Below, one piece after another: positions 28,783-38,222 of a stretch of 64,000 bases of DNA. The position numbers were made by a program, and so were the translations under genes. Each line of letters opens with the position of its first letter. Positions within the stretch are counted from its first letter, which is position 1. The notes below the pieces were generated by a model, which was given only the letters and a program-made list of their open reading frames with translations, made no database searches and was not told the DNA's origin. Source of the stretch: Paenibacillus antibioticophila (GTDB lineage: Bacteria; Bacillota; Bacilli; Paenibacillales; Paenibacillaceae); the NCBI RefSeq assembly GCF_000455265.1, contig NZ_HG005141.1, positions 1-64,000 of the forward strand, given 5' to 3'.

Positions 28783-29558
28783 AGATGTTTCCTCTCTTCT
28801 AAAATGAACGAGCGAATTTCACCTAATATTTCTTCTTTTGAAGACATATACCCATTAGGAGCGTCAGGGTTAAATAAATGAGCAAATTTACTCTTCATGT
28901 TATAACGAACCGGTGATTTTCCCGTCTCGTTTGTGAATGTCGTGCCAATTGACTGGTATGCAATTTCTTTAGGGGTAACCGGTTCTGTTGCAAAATTAAC
29001 GAGCGATAGTTTATGATTGAAAGCAATTTGAACATCGTTCCAAAGTCGATCCATATTATAAAATTGGAATTCGCTCTGAAAATGGGTAAGATGTAGGGCA
29101 TTATTATGAATAATATCGTAAATAAAATTCTTCTTTAACCCCTTACCAAATAAACCAGGCAGGCGAATAATCAAGTTGTCCTTGAAGTTTTCCTGAACAA
29201 ACCTTTCCAAGTAGAATCTATGTTTTCCATAAGGCTCTGTAAGTTCAGGATCAATAATCGTGGTCTCATCCACCTCGACTGGATTCCTGTATACATCTAC
29301 GGTTGAGATTAATACAAAGTTATTCACTTTAACATTTTTTAATGCGCCCATTAATTTTTCGATATTGTCCAAGTCTTCAACTGGGGCTTGATTAGCTTTC
29401 CATTTCACAGCAGGTGCTGCAGCGCAAACAATAAGATCATACTCTTTCCCTTTGATAGCTTCTATATTCTTAGAGTTATATAGATCGTCAAAATGCGTCT
29501 GTGATAGTAGTGTCGAACCAACATAACCTGTGAAGCCAAGCAAACACCGTTTATTCAT
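28779..29558 (-). CDS. NAD-dependent epimerase/dehydratase family protein
   Basis: A 259-residue extended-SDR-like protein, shorter than UDP-sugar epimerases. It begins CLLGFTGYVGSTL (GxxGxxG-like), has VCAAAPAVKW, FVLISTVDVYRNP (the S-T-D-V-Y position) and PYGKHRFYLERFV, giving a plausible YxxxK site, and LIIRLPGLFG. It is coupled to the TIM-barrel gene and follows the GtrB-like GT2 gene by 11 bp. It probably oxidises, reduces or epimerises a nucleotide- or lipid-linked sugar. Substrate unknown. Confidence 0.78.
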   Translation of the reverse strand: MNKRCLLGFTGYVGSTLLSQTHFDDLYNSKNIEAIKGKEYDLIVCAAAPAVKWKANQAPVEDLDNIEKLMGALKNVKVNNFVLISTVDVYRNPVEVDETTIIDPELTEPYGKHRFYLERFVQENFKDNLIIRLPGLFGKGLKKNFIYDIIHNNALHLTHFQSEFQFYNMDRLWNDVQIAFNHKLSLVNFATEPVTPKEIAYQSIGTTFTNETGKSPVRYNMKSKFAHLFNPDAPNGYMSSKEEILGEIRSFILEERKHL

Positions 29559-29569
29559 TCCGATCCCCC

Positions 29570-30544
29570 CTATTGATTTGAAACGTGATTCCGATCTTTG
29601 ATTAATTCGAGACGCGGCTTCTTCTCTTTATACATTTCTACCGATTTTGTACTATAAAATGGTCGGTTTTGGATTTCAATCAGAATTCGAGAGGTATATT
29701 CTCCGATAACACCACCTATAAAGAACAAGCCAGCAAAGCCGAGAGAAATCAATATCATTAATGTAGTCCAGCCCTGAACTACCGATTGATTAAAAAAGTA
29801 ATTATATAGAGCATACCCCCCCATAAACAAAGAAAATACGAAGAATATGCCCGTTAAAAGATGTGCGGTTCTTAAACCAAAATGAGAGAATGAAACTAAC
29901 GCATCCATAGCTAATGAAACATTTTCACGATTAACTCTTCTACTTGGAGTTTTACTTATAGCATTGTACTGATGTAAAGTTTTTGAATAACCCGTCAATT
30001 CATAGAGAGCTTTTCGATATCTAACCTTTTCTTTCAAATTCAGCATTGCATTCAATGCTCTACGAGTTACCAAGCGTACTGACTCTGTAGATAAAGATAG
30101 GTTTAAATAAGAAACTCTATTCAACACCTTGTAAAACAACCTTGATTTCCAACTAGCCTGTCCGGATGAAGCTGCAACGATATCAAAGCCTTTTGACGTT
30201 GAAATTTTAAACATCTCATATAACATTTCCATATCGAAGTCCACTGAAAGAGATTCCACTTCAAAAACAAAATCTCCCATCGATCTGTTTAATCCGGCCA
30301 TCATGGCGTGTTCAACACCATGCTTCCTCGATAGGTTGATAATTGTCGTATCTCCGTGCATGTCCTGAATTACATTATGCGCTTCTTCTAATGTATTATC
30401 TTCACTAAAATCATTGACTAAGATGATTTCAAAATTTTTAAAATGACTCATCATCGCTCGATCGACATCAACTAATGCTTGAGCAATTTCACGCTCGTTG
30501 TTTTGTGCATAAAGAACAACCGAAACAAACACTTGTTCTTTCAT
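29570..30544 (-). CDS. GtrB-like polyprenyl-phosphate glycosyltransferase
   Basis: An N-terminal GT2 domain (VSVVLYAQNNEREI, ILVNDFSEDNT, HGVEHAMMAGLNRSMGDFVF) is followed by two C-terminal membrane helices (about residues 225-290) containing GGVIGEYTSRILIEIQNRP, the typical end of GtrB/CsbB/ArnC-type enzymes. These move a sugar from a nucleotide donor onto undecaprenyl phosphate for flipping to the outer face. The usual DxD is replaced by FEVESLSVDFD, an oddity. It overlaps the FAD oxidoreductase gene by 4 bp and shares the transcript with an EamA-type protein and large membrane proteins. Confidence 0.85.
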   Translation of the reverse strand: MKEQVFVSVVLYAQNNEREIAQALVDVDRAMMSHFKNFEIILVNDFSEDNTLEEAHNVIQDMHGDTTIINLSRKHGVEHAMMAGLNRSMGDFVFEVESLSVDFDMEMLYEMFKISTSKGFDIVAASSGQASWKSRLFYKVLNRVSYLNLSLSTESVRLVTRRALNAMLNLKEKVRYRKALYELTGYSKTLHQYNAISKTPSRRVNRENVSLAMDALVSFSHFGLRTAHLLTGIFFVFSLFMGGYALYNYFFNQSVVQGWTTLMILISLGFAGLFFIGGVIGEYTSRILIEIQNRPFYSTKSVEMYKEKKPRLELIKDRNHVSNQ

Positions 30545-31653
30545 AGTACTTCCTCCAAATCGTAAATAGTATTAAATTTTCCGGAGAATACTGACAAAAA
30601 TCGTGGAGTTTCTGAAAACTCCTTGATTACCGTGGGGCGTGAATCATCAAGTTCTGAAGCACTAATCAAAGCTTTTACGGCAAAAAGTGATCCTTTATAA
30701 GTCACTTCTATTTCTGGAATTAAATATTTTTTGGAAAGTTGGTGCATTCTTGTCCAAGCCGATTGCGGTCTAGCAACACAAACATTACAGTTATACAACT
30801 GATTTGCGGAGCACTTATCCGTATACTGTTGGCAAGTGAATTCCGGCAGTGACCCAAACGATGATTCATGCGGCGTATGTCCAACTGAAGTTAACGAGTG
30901 ATAGCCGCTTTCTCCAAAAGGCATAAGAGAGAAGAAAGGCCCATCCATAACTGTAATACCCACGTCTCTAATATTATTAGTTACGTGAGTCATGATAACT
31001 TCACAAATTTCATATTTTGTAGTAAACATTTCATAGTCAAATTTCTTTAAGATTTGATTAATGCTCGCATATGTTGCATTTAAAATATTTGAAGTAACGC
31101 ATGTTGATCCATCAACAAATTGAAGAATAAATTCCGATTCATTTTTTTGAACGCTAACGAGTTTTTTATTATAATTTAATGATACATTTTTAAATTCACC
31201 CAATTCCTTAGTATACCAATTGCGAATAAGATTGGCATCGTAACTATATTCCAAAGTTTCAAACGTTGCTTCAACTGTACCCGGATTAAAATAAGACTTG
31301 CTATTAATTTCATCAGCAGGAATATCAACGTATTGGCAAAAATTCAAAAATTGTTCCGCATTCGTTAAGGAATCATTAGCTGAAATTGCATAAACTTTTT
31401 TGAAGCGATCGTTGATCGCAAAGGAAAAATCACGAACAAATCTTTCGTAATAATGAGCTGATTTCACAGCAGTTGACACGCTACGAGGATAGTGATATCC
31501 ATTATGGACTCTTGCTTGATTGATATAACTGGCTCTTTGCAAAGGTTTATCATCAAACTCTATGACTGCAACCTTCATATCTTTGTTCGCTAACAAGTGT
31601 GCCGCATAAAGACCATATATGCCTGCTCCAAAAATCACATAATCATATCTCAA
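30541..31653 (-). CDS. FAD-dependent oxidoreductase (DAO-like)
   Basis: The N-terminal dinucleotide-binding motif YVIFGAGIYGLYAAHLL (GxGxxG) with VAVIEFDDKP marks an FAD protein of the D-amino-acid oxidase/glycine oxidase superfamily. RVHNGYHYPRS follows, like the second FAD motif of capsule-locus oxidoreductases. The central region contains four Cys (NCNVC, CQQY and others). Length is 370. The start is TTG at 31653. It is the first of a tightly coupled set (GT2, SDR, TIM barrel) and probably oxidises a sugar or amino-sugar intermediate. Substrate unknown. Confidence 0.78.
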   Translation of the reverse strand: MRYDYVIFGAGIYGLYAAHLLANKDMKVAVIEFDDKPLQRASYINQARVHNGYHYPRSVSTAVKSAHYYERFVRDFSFAINDRFKKVYAISANDSLTNAEQFLNFCQYVDIPADEINSKSYFNPGTVEATFETLEYSYDANLIRNWYTKELGEFKNVSLNYNKKLVSVQKNESEFILQFVDGSTCVTSNILNATYASINQILKKFDYEMFTTKYEICEVIMTHVTNNIRDVGITVMDGPFFSLMPFGESGYHSLTSVGHTPHESSFGSLPEFTCQQYTDKCSANQLYNCNVCVARPQSAWTRMHQLSKKYLIPEIEVTYKGSLFAVKALISASELDDSRPTVIKEFSETPRFLSVFSGKFNTIYDLEEVL

Positions 31654-31690
31654 AAAAAGTCATTTCCTTTCATCAATTCTTAATAGTATC

Positions 31691-32041
31691 TCAGTAGAAG
31701 ATAATTATGGTTCCTGCTATTAAAAACAATAATCCTAAAATTTTGTAAGCAGTTAATGGTTCATGGAACACCAAAACGGATACTGTCACAATCCCCATAG
31801 TAGTTAAAGCCTGGGAAACAGGAGAAACTCTCCCCAACTCCCCCTTAGATAAAGCAAAAATGTAAAATACAAAGCTAATACCATACATAAACGCCCCAGA
31901 CCATAAATAAGGTGAAGATACCATTTTTGTAATTGTGTGAAGATTAATTCCATCAAGGTTAATAAGGTTAATTCCATGTTTTAAAGCAATTTGTGCAGCG
32001 ATGTTAAAAACCATGGCTAGTAGTAACAGTACAATTAACAT
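31691..32041 (-). CDS. Small EamA/SMR-like membrane protein
   Basis: A 116-residue protein with four predicted membrane helices, resembling one EamA repeat or the ArnE/EmrE type. It contains AAQIALKHGIN, SPYLWSGAFMYGISF, SKGELGRVSPVSQALTTMG and AYKILGLLFLIAGTII. ArnE-type proteins flip undecaprenyl-phosphate-linked sugars. Its place between a GtrB-like transferase set and large membrane glycosyltransferase-like proteins suggests the flippase of a three-component pathway. GGAGA lies 5 nt before the ATG. The function is inferred from context. Confidence 0.78.
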   Translation of the reverse strand: MLIVLLLLAMVFNIAAQIALKHGINLINLDGINLHTITKMVSSPYLWSGAFMYGISFVFYIFALSKGELGRVSPVSQALTTMGIVTVSVLVFHEPLTAYKILGLLFLIAGTIIIFY

Positions 32042-32128
32042 TTAATTCTCCTACATTCGACATATTATTTATACTATCATTATTTTCAATGTCATCAAAC
32101 ACCAAATATTACGCATCATATTTAAAAG

Positions 32129-34399
32129 CTACAATAATTCAAAAAGATCAATATTTCCCTCCAATGGTTGATTTATATGGACGTGTATCCAATTTGAATC
32201 TTTAATCTCTAATTTCTCTATTGAATAAGTTATTCCATTGATATTAATATTTTTTGTATTTTTCAAACTTAGTTGAGTATTCATTGTATTTTCAAATAAT
32301 AAAATTGTCTTATTTCCTCGATTAATACCATTCTCCCAGTTCGCATCAGTAAAACCAGAAAGATTAACCACTTCCTTATCATAAGCATTTTTAAGTCGAT
32401 CATCTTTCAGCATTTTCTCTTCAACAATTCTATAGTCTACTCTATCGTTAAACAGTTGATTTACAGTTATTTGATCAACAACCAAATTAGTCAAGTCTAC
32501 TGGATAAGAAGTAATTTTCACTATACCTTCTCCATTGATAATTCGTACTGGTAATGCATAGTTATTATGTTGTTCCGGAATATTATATCCTCCTTCACCC
32601 TCATCATTCCAACCATCTGAGATATTAACAATTTTTCTTATTCCGAATCCCTTCCATCTTTTCTCGTTCCAATGACTCGAATAATTAATCGTAATATCGG
32701 CTACGGCATTAGTGATTTGGGGGACCGTTTTCACATGAATCTCCACAGTACTATTATTTACTTGTTGTACTTTTACATCTTTTACTGCTGTATCTAAAGT
32801 TAAATCTTTATTTGTTTTTTCCCATAAAACATTGTATTCCGTAACTGCAATGGGTTCATAACTCCCCAAAAACTCTCTGTAAAAATACCAATTCTCCCGT
32901 TTAACCCAGTATTCCCAATTCGTGAAATCTTCTCGAATCGTTGTAATATATTCAGGATTAGTCTCGTGAAAACTCTTTAGATACTTTTCTCTATATTGGT
33001 CACCTAAAACATGAATAATATAATCAATTCCTGAGGGTTGAAATTTATTTGACATTACATCAAGTGCAGAAGAGTAAGTTGAGAATAATTCCCCATCTTT
33101 CACAAAATACTTCGAAAGTAGTTGAAGTGATTCTCCATAACGTGACAAACTCCCTCCAAGCTCCTTAACGTAAACTCCTCTGCTTGTATCTAATTGATTA
33201 ATTGAACTTCCAAGCCTTGGGACTAACACTAGTAGGATCGTAATTGGAATAATTATTTTTATATATGCTGATAATTTCTTGTTAACAAAAGAAGATATTT
33301 TTAGATGATTAACTATTAATGAGAAGACCGAAATATAAAAGACCATATAAAAGGGAATAAATTGGCCTCCTTTTAAGCTACCTACAGCGTAAGCATATCC
33401 AGCTATAAGAGTGCTTAGCATAACTAATAATAATAAAGTATCCCTTTTTGAAGCCGTGCCTTTTCTGATCTTAAATGAAAGAAAGAGCGAAAATAAAAAA
33501 CCGCAGATAATTTCAAAATTTATAGGCAAATCAGACAATACCAAAAATTTACTCGAAGCATTTCTTTCATAGTACCAAAATTGGTCTTTTGCTACTCCTA
33601 AGAAATTATAATCTATCCAATTAGGTAGGTTTCCTAATGTTAATAAGGAACCCAAAAACACTACTCCTATAAATATAAATAATACATATAATAAAAGTTG
33701 TTTCAGAAAGACTGTATTCCACTGCATTTTTTTTATCACGAAAATATAACTTATTGTTAGACATACACTTATTCCGTAATCATTAGTCCATAATAAACAT
33801 ATACCTGATAGTAATCCCAATAAAATAATATGTGTCGATTCTTTACTTAATATATTTCCTCTTTTTCTTTTATTTATCAAAAGCATAACCAGTGCTATTA
33901 AAAAAGGTAAAAACGCCCTCTGCATTCTTAATGAAACACCAGGCAAAGCATAGTTTAGAAAATTAAATTTTTCAAAAAAAACATGGAGATTCAACGGATC
34001 CTTAAAGCCTAATCCAAAAGCCGTTATAAAAAAAGTAAGAAGTAAAGCAATACTACTTTTAATACGATTTAATTTAAATACGACAAATATAGCTACTGAA
34101 AACATTATTGCAGTTATCGAATTAGTAATAAATAAGCTATTCGTAAAACTATCACCAAATAGCAACAAAAATAATGAATTTATATATAATGGGCCAAATC
34201 CTAAGTAAAAATAAAAATCTTTAAATGGAATTTGACCTTCCAAGAGACGCCTAAGCCCGTTATATGTTTGAAAGTCGCCGTTAATTGGTACAAAATCGGC
34301 AAGGTATATTCTCTTTATTCCTGTTAAAAGACATAGACATATAATTAAAATAACCATAACTAAGTTAAATATAGTATTTAGTGATATATTTTTTTTCAC
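32129..34399 (-). CDS. Large GT-C-like membrane protein (756 aa)
   Basis: About 11-12 membrane helices occupy residues 10-400, followed by a ~350-residue soluble C-terminal region rich in beta strands. The first extracellular loop has LADFVPINGDFQTYNGLRR; an acidic residue there is typical of GT-C enzymes that use polyprenyl-phosphate sugars. No closer family was recognised. GTG start with AAGGGG 6 nt upstream. The gene is AT-rich. It lies before the EamA-type gene and after an IS630 remnant. Likely an extracytoplasmic glycosyltransferase, or a membrane protein that only resembles one. Confidence 0.7.
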   Translation of the reverse strand: MKKNISLNTIFNLVMVILIICLCLLTGIKRIYLADFVPINGDFQTYNGLRRLLEGQIPFKDFYFYLGFGPLYINSLFLLLFGDSFTNSLFITNSITAIMFSVAIFVVFKLNRIKSSIALLLTFFITAFGLGFKDPLNLHVFFEKFNFLNYALPGVSLRMQRAFLPFLIALVMLLINKRKRGNILSKESTHIILLGLLSGICLLWTNDYGISVCLTISYIFVIKKMQWNTVFLKQLLLYVLFIFIGVVFLGSLLTLGNLPNWIDYNFLGVAKDQFWYYERNASSKFLVLSDLPINFEIICGFLFSLFLSFKIRKGTASKRDTLLLLVMLSTLIAGYAYAVGSLKGGQFIPFYMVFYISVFSLIVNHLKISSFVNKKLSAYIKIIIPITILLVLVPRLGSSINQLDTSRGVYVKELGGSLSRYGESLQLLSKYFVKDGELFSTYSSALDVMSNKFQPSGIDYIIHVLGDQYREKYLKSFHETNPEYITTIREDFTNWEYWVKRENWYFYREFLGSYEPIAVTEYNVLWEKTNKDLTLDTAVKDVKVQQVNNSTVEIHVKTVPQITNAVADITINYSSHWNEKRWKGFGIRKIVNISDGWNDEGEGGYNIPEQHNNYALPVRIINGEGIVKITSYPVDLTNLVVDQITVNQLFNDRVDYRIVEEKMLKDDRLKNAYDKEVVNLSGFTDANWENGINRGNKTILLFENTMNTQLSLKNTKNININGITYSIEKLEIKDSNWIHVHINQPLEGNIDLFELL

Positions 34400-34441
34400 G
34401 TATATCCCCTTAACGACTTTGGTTTATTTATCTAAATAGAT

Positions 34442-34651
34442 GAACCCGAGGTAAAGGCTAGTATGGACGCCTATAATCGCTTCCACGATAAGTTTCTCCT
34501 GGCAGCGTAATCCGAAGGGAAAAATTCCATGATTTTAGACAACAGTCGCATTCATCATACCACCGGGTTACAGCTTTTTCTTAAAGAACATCCAAATCTG
34601 CACTTGGTCTTTCTACCGTCATATAGTCCAACACTGAACCTAACCGACTGA
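34442..34651 (+). pseudogene. IS630-family transposase remnant
   Basis: In one plus-strand frame the region reads MILDNSRIHHTTGL, then LHLVFLPSYSPTLNL, the DDE region of IS630/Tc1-type transposases (usual form LDNARIHHA...FLPPYSPQLNPIE). An in-frame TAA at 34508 and a TGA just before the expected final Glu, plus the absent N-terminal half, show it is dead. It lies between two large membrane protein genes on the opposite strand. Confidence 0.82.
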
Positions 34652-34870
34652 CTTTGTGTGTAACTTAAACCCGATGAGGGCAATGATGATTTTTTTGAGA
34701 TATTCTTTATGCTTCATGTCGACCAGTTTACAAAGCAAATCAATAAGCATACGATGGATACTACCGATTGACCAAGTTTAATCTTAATTACGTTTTATAC
34801 ATTCTCTTTCACCATAAACCGTTTATTTTGAGGATCTTCCTATTAATGTAATAGCAAGATCCTCATTTTG
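34652..34870. other. Intergenic remnant region with hairpin
   Basis: On the minus strand a ~40-codon open stretch (about 34645-34775) reads MLIDLLCKLVDMKHKEYLKK and on to KLHTKSVG; I do not recognise it and it has no ribosome binding site. GAGGATCTT (34830-34838) pairs with AAGATCCTC (34856-34864), a hairpin 7 bp after the 1012-residue gene but without a T-run in that direction. Confidence 0.4.
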
Positions 34871-37800
34871 CTAATGTACAAGATTATAAAATTGAACTGA
34901 TTTCACTTTAAACTTAGCCCTTCCTAGTCCATCCAAATCCAATCTAAATTTGGTGATATTTTGATTTAGCCAATACGGTGAGGAACCAAGTGGCAGCAAA
35001 ACAGCCCCATTGTGTAAATCAAACTTGAATGACCTTTCCTCAGAAAAATTACCTTCTTCTGCAAAGAAAACTTGACCTCTTATAGACCCTGTCGTCGACC
35101 CACTTATTTCAATATCTATAAGCGCAAATTCATGAACCGCTCCGTTTATCCCTTTATTAAAGTTCCATTCAATATAGGGGTCTTTACCAGTTGCCTCATT
35201 CCATTGCTCACTTGTTACCGACAGATCATGTAAAGAAACTTGCTTCATGGAACTTTCGACTAAATTAAATCTTTCTTGCATATATTTAAAGCTGTTCCCC
35301 CATGCAATTGGTATTTTCCTTAGTTCAGTAATATGAAAGACTTTTGCCAAGTTATTAGAATAATCTCTCTCCGAGTCTCCCAAACTAAGTTCATCATAAC
35401 GATCTGGCCGTATCATAAACTGAAAATTATTTTTCTCATAATAGACATACTCATTATCCAACAACCACTTATATAGTCTATATGATCGTATCGAGGCCGG
35501 ACCTCCATCTAGACGTGTTGCTGGACCAATAAAAGCAATCGGAGGGTTATTTTTTTCAACTTGACCGATCACTTTGGACTGCATCGAATAATTTGCTGAC
35601 ACATAATCAGCGGAATATAAGCTAGGTACAGGTTTGTTGACATAATAGTACAACGCCGAGCGATTAGTTAAATCAAAATAGGTTTCGTCGTCTTTCAATA
35701 AGCTGTTAATAGTATCTTTAAAACTGACAATTTCGTTTAACTTTTCTTTATCAATAAAGATTGTACCTAAGTTAGGTAAACCAATATCACTACCATCTAC
35801 AAAGATTGTACTATTAGGGACTTTAATAGTCTCAATAGCTCTAGAAGGAAGTTTTTCAAATTGATAAAAAGAGAATGCAGATCTATAACCAATAATAACT
35901 GCTATGATAGCGATAAACATCCACTTATTAAATAATCGTCGACTTACGATCAACATGAAGAAAAGTAGGGTTCCAAAACTAAGCAAAGATAGAACGCCTG
36001 GTCTACTTATACTCCCAGTATCAATCCTTCCAAAACTGTATGGAATCAGAAATAGAATTAGTAAAATCCCACCTAAAGATAAGTAGTAAATTTGAAAACG
36101 CTGGCTAAAATCAATCTCCTCACTATTATTTGAGGAGTGAAATTTTAGAATTACATAGGTCAACAAAACAAAACATAGAATTGTCGGGCCTGATCTAATC
36201 ATTTGCCAAAAAATCCAATTAAACAACTCAGAATCAAACCAATTTGGAAACCATTTTGGAACAATCTTACCTTCAAACATACTAATCCCATAGGCCAATG
36301 TATTCGTGCTACTATTATCTAATAAAAACTTTATGAGTTGAAGCATGTAGGGTAACAGTAAAGTAACGGCAAGCACATGAAATATAACAAGAGAAAAGAT
36401 TGTTATTTTACTTGATCTCCATAGTTGTACAATTTTCTTTGTAGAAAATAGTCTCACTAACATATATATCGCAAAAGGTAAAGTAGCTAGCGTCAGAGCA
36501 GGTCCAAAATTAGGACTATAGAAACAGTGAATTAGTGAGAGCCAACTCCATGTTAAAAACCAGCTTAGTGGGTTTCTAATAAGTTTTCTATTCAATAATA
36601 TGAGGAATACCGGAAAGATTAGGGTGCTCCTATCCAAAACTGGGTACGCCAGTAGGCTAAACAGCATTCCCCAGGCACTTCCAAAAACATTACATACAAT
36701 TCCTGTAGTAATAACTCCAAATAAAACAACAATAAACATGGCTGCCATAGGAAATGAAGAGGACGTACCTTCAAAAAACAAGTTGTTGACCCCGCCATAT
36801 AGCAAACCAAGCAATCCTTGGACAGACACAAATTCACTATAAGAGTGTTGGTTAAATTGAATGATTTGTTGCCAGGGTAATATTATTTCTCCAAAATGAA
36901 AGTCATCTCTAAGAAGAGAAGAAAAAGCTGGTGTTCTATATGATAAAAAGCATGAAGTAGCCAAAGCGGTTGGCCATAATACTAACTTGTCTACTCTAAA
37001 CTCCGTGCAACGATTTTTTTTAAACTTTATAATGCAATACCAAATAAAAAACAAAGTAAGTCCCCAAACAAAAAACTTGGTATATATTGGAATGTTCATT
37101 TCTATTATTTTATTACCCTGTTGATAAACATCATTTATTACAATCAATAGTAACAACGGTATTGGAATTTGAATAAAATACGTAAATTTAAATATTTTAT
37201 TCATATCTACTTTTTTTAGAACAGCATACACAAAAAATAGAATCCCAACAACTATTGTAAAAGATACTATCCAAAGCGCCTTTTTGGGATGATTGATGAA
37301 ACTCAAAGGGAAGCATTGCTTAATAAAAACTAATATTGCATTTCCAGATAAATATAGAAAAATGGTGTTTACAAGCGCTAAGGATAACACTGTGGTAAGA
37401 GGGCCAATACTCGTATCTTTACTTTTATTGACCACAAATTTATAAAGAAAAGCCAATAAAAGCATGGCAAGTGATAACGTGGTTATAAAACCAAACTTAG
37501 TATAGTCCCCAGTAAATAACCATATCGATACAGAATAGATGAAACCAACTACGATTACATTGAATATCCAGCCAAAAGGAGGCTCATCATCAATCACACT
37601 GATTTTATTTGTTTTAGAACCAAAAATCTTATTAAACATAAATAGAAACGGAAAGAGAAAGAATAAAAATAAAGATAAGAAAGTGTAAATAAGAAAATAG
37701 TCCGAACTCTTGTAAAAATTAATCCAGGTAATATGTCCAACAATAATATCGGTATAGCTTTCACTTTTATTTTTCATGAAAAACCATAGTATAATAGAAA

Positions 37801-37909
37801 GTAATGATGAACATATAATACTAGAAAAGATGCTCAAAACGAGTGATTTTGTAGTCGTAGTGTTCTTAATGAACGATAATAAATTTGATAGTTTTATTCT
37901 TAATTTCAA
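34871..37909 (-). CDS. Very large GT-C-like membrane protein (1012 aa)
   Basis: At least 16 hydrophobic segments span residues 10-680, followed by a ~330-residue soluble region ending in a beta-rich domain. After helix 9 or so comes SLLRDDFHFGEIILPWQQ, an acidic DD motif in an outer loop as in GT-C glycosyltransferases. The organisation parallels the 756-residue protein at 32129-34399 but the sequence is only distantly similar. TTG start with GGAGG 7 nt upstream. The gene is AT-rich. It starts a transcript after the terminator at 38064-38106. Probably a polyprenyl-phosphate-sugar-dependent glycosyltransferase of the outer membrane face. Confidence 0.68.
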   Translation of the reverse strand: MKLRIKLSNLLSFIKNTTTTKSLVLSIFSSIICSSLLSIILWFFMKNKSESYTDIIVGHITWINFYKSSDYFLIYTFLSLFLFFLFPFLFMFNKIFGSKTNKISVIDDEPPFGWIFNVIVVGFIYSVSIWLFTGDYTKFGFITTLSLAMLLLAFLYKFVVNKSKDTSIGPLTTVLSLALVNTIFLYLSGNAILVFIKQCFPLSFINHPKKALWIVSFTIVVGILFFVYAVLKKVDMNKIFKFTYFIQIPIPLLLLIVINDVYQQGNKIIEMNIPIYTKFFVWGLTLFFIWYCIIKFKKNRCTEFRVDKLVLWPTALATSCFLSYRTPAFSSLLRDDFHFGEIILPWQQIIQFNQHSYSEFVSVQGLLGLLYGGVNNLFFEGTSSSFPMAAMFIVVLFGVITTGIVCNVFGSAWGMLFSLLAYPVLDRSTLIFPVFLILLNRKLIRNPLSWFLTWSWLSLIHCFYSPNFGPALTLATLPFAIYMLVRLFSTKKIVQLWRSSKITIFSLVIFHVLAVTLLLPYMLQLIKFLLDNSSTNTLAYGISMFEGKIVPKWFPNWFDSELFNWIFWQMIRSGPTILCFVLLTYVILKFHSSNNSEEIDFSQRFQIYYLSLGGILLILFLIPYSFGRIDTGSISRPGVLSLLSFGTLLFFMLIVSRRLFNKWMFIAIIAVIIGYRSAFSFYQFEKLPSRAIETIKVPNSTIFVDGSDIGLPNLGTIFIDKEKLNEIVSFKDTINSLLKDDETYFDLTNRSALYYYVNKPVPSLYSADYVSANYSMQSKVIGQVEKNNPPIAFIGPATRLDGGPASIRSYRLYKWLLDNEYVYYEKNNFQFMIRPDRYDELSLGDSERDYSNNLAKVFHITELRKIPIAWGNSFKYMQERFNLVESSMKQVSLHDLSVTSEQWNEATGKDPYIEWNFNKGINGAVHEFALIDIEISGSTTGSIRGQVFFAEEGNFSEERSFKFDLHNGAVLLPLGSSPYWLNQNITKFRLDLDGLGRAKFKVKSVQFYNLVH

Positions 37910-38063
37910 TCAAAGACCTCCAAATATCAAATTAATATTAATCTTAGATTCTACTTCCACTTTTCACGTTCTGCTAAAAATCAGAACACTGTCAAATTTA
38001 TACAAATTAAAGTGATGCATTAATTGTAATTATGAAAACTCTGCATAGGGTAGCCACAGTACC
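37910..38063. other. AT-rich intergenic region
   Basis: Between the 1012-residue gene and the terminator of the ugd transcript there is only AT-rich sequence with the ribosome binding site and presumably the promoter of the large membrane protein gene. A TTGACA on the minus strand near 37990 has no good -10 partner. Confidence 0.35.
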
Positions 38064-38106
38064 CAAAAAAATACGTGTTCTTCAGAAATAAGGTTCAAGA
38101 ACACGT
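38064..38106 (-). terminator. Terminator of the wzm-wzt-GT-ugd transcript
   Basis: ACGTGTTCTT (38073-38082) pairs with AAGAACACGT (38097-38106); on the minus strand ATTTTTTTGGG follows. It is a strong intrinsic terminator about 115 bp after ugd, dividing the locus into two transcripts. Confidence 0.8.
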
Positions 38107-38222
38107 TTGAAAATTCCTTACACGATTTATGTCATAATAATATAATAAAGGACAAATTCTTAGACGGTTGTTACTTAAAAGTCAAAATAAACCTCCTTAT
38201 CGCCTCCACAAAGGCACTAAGG

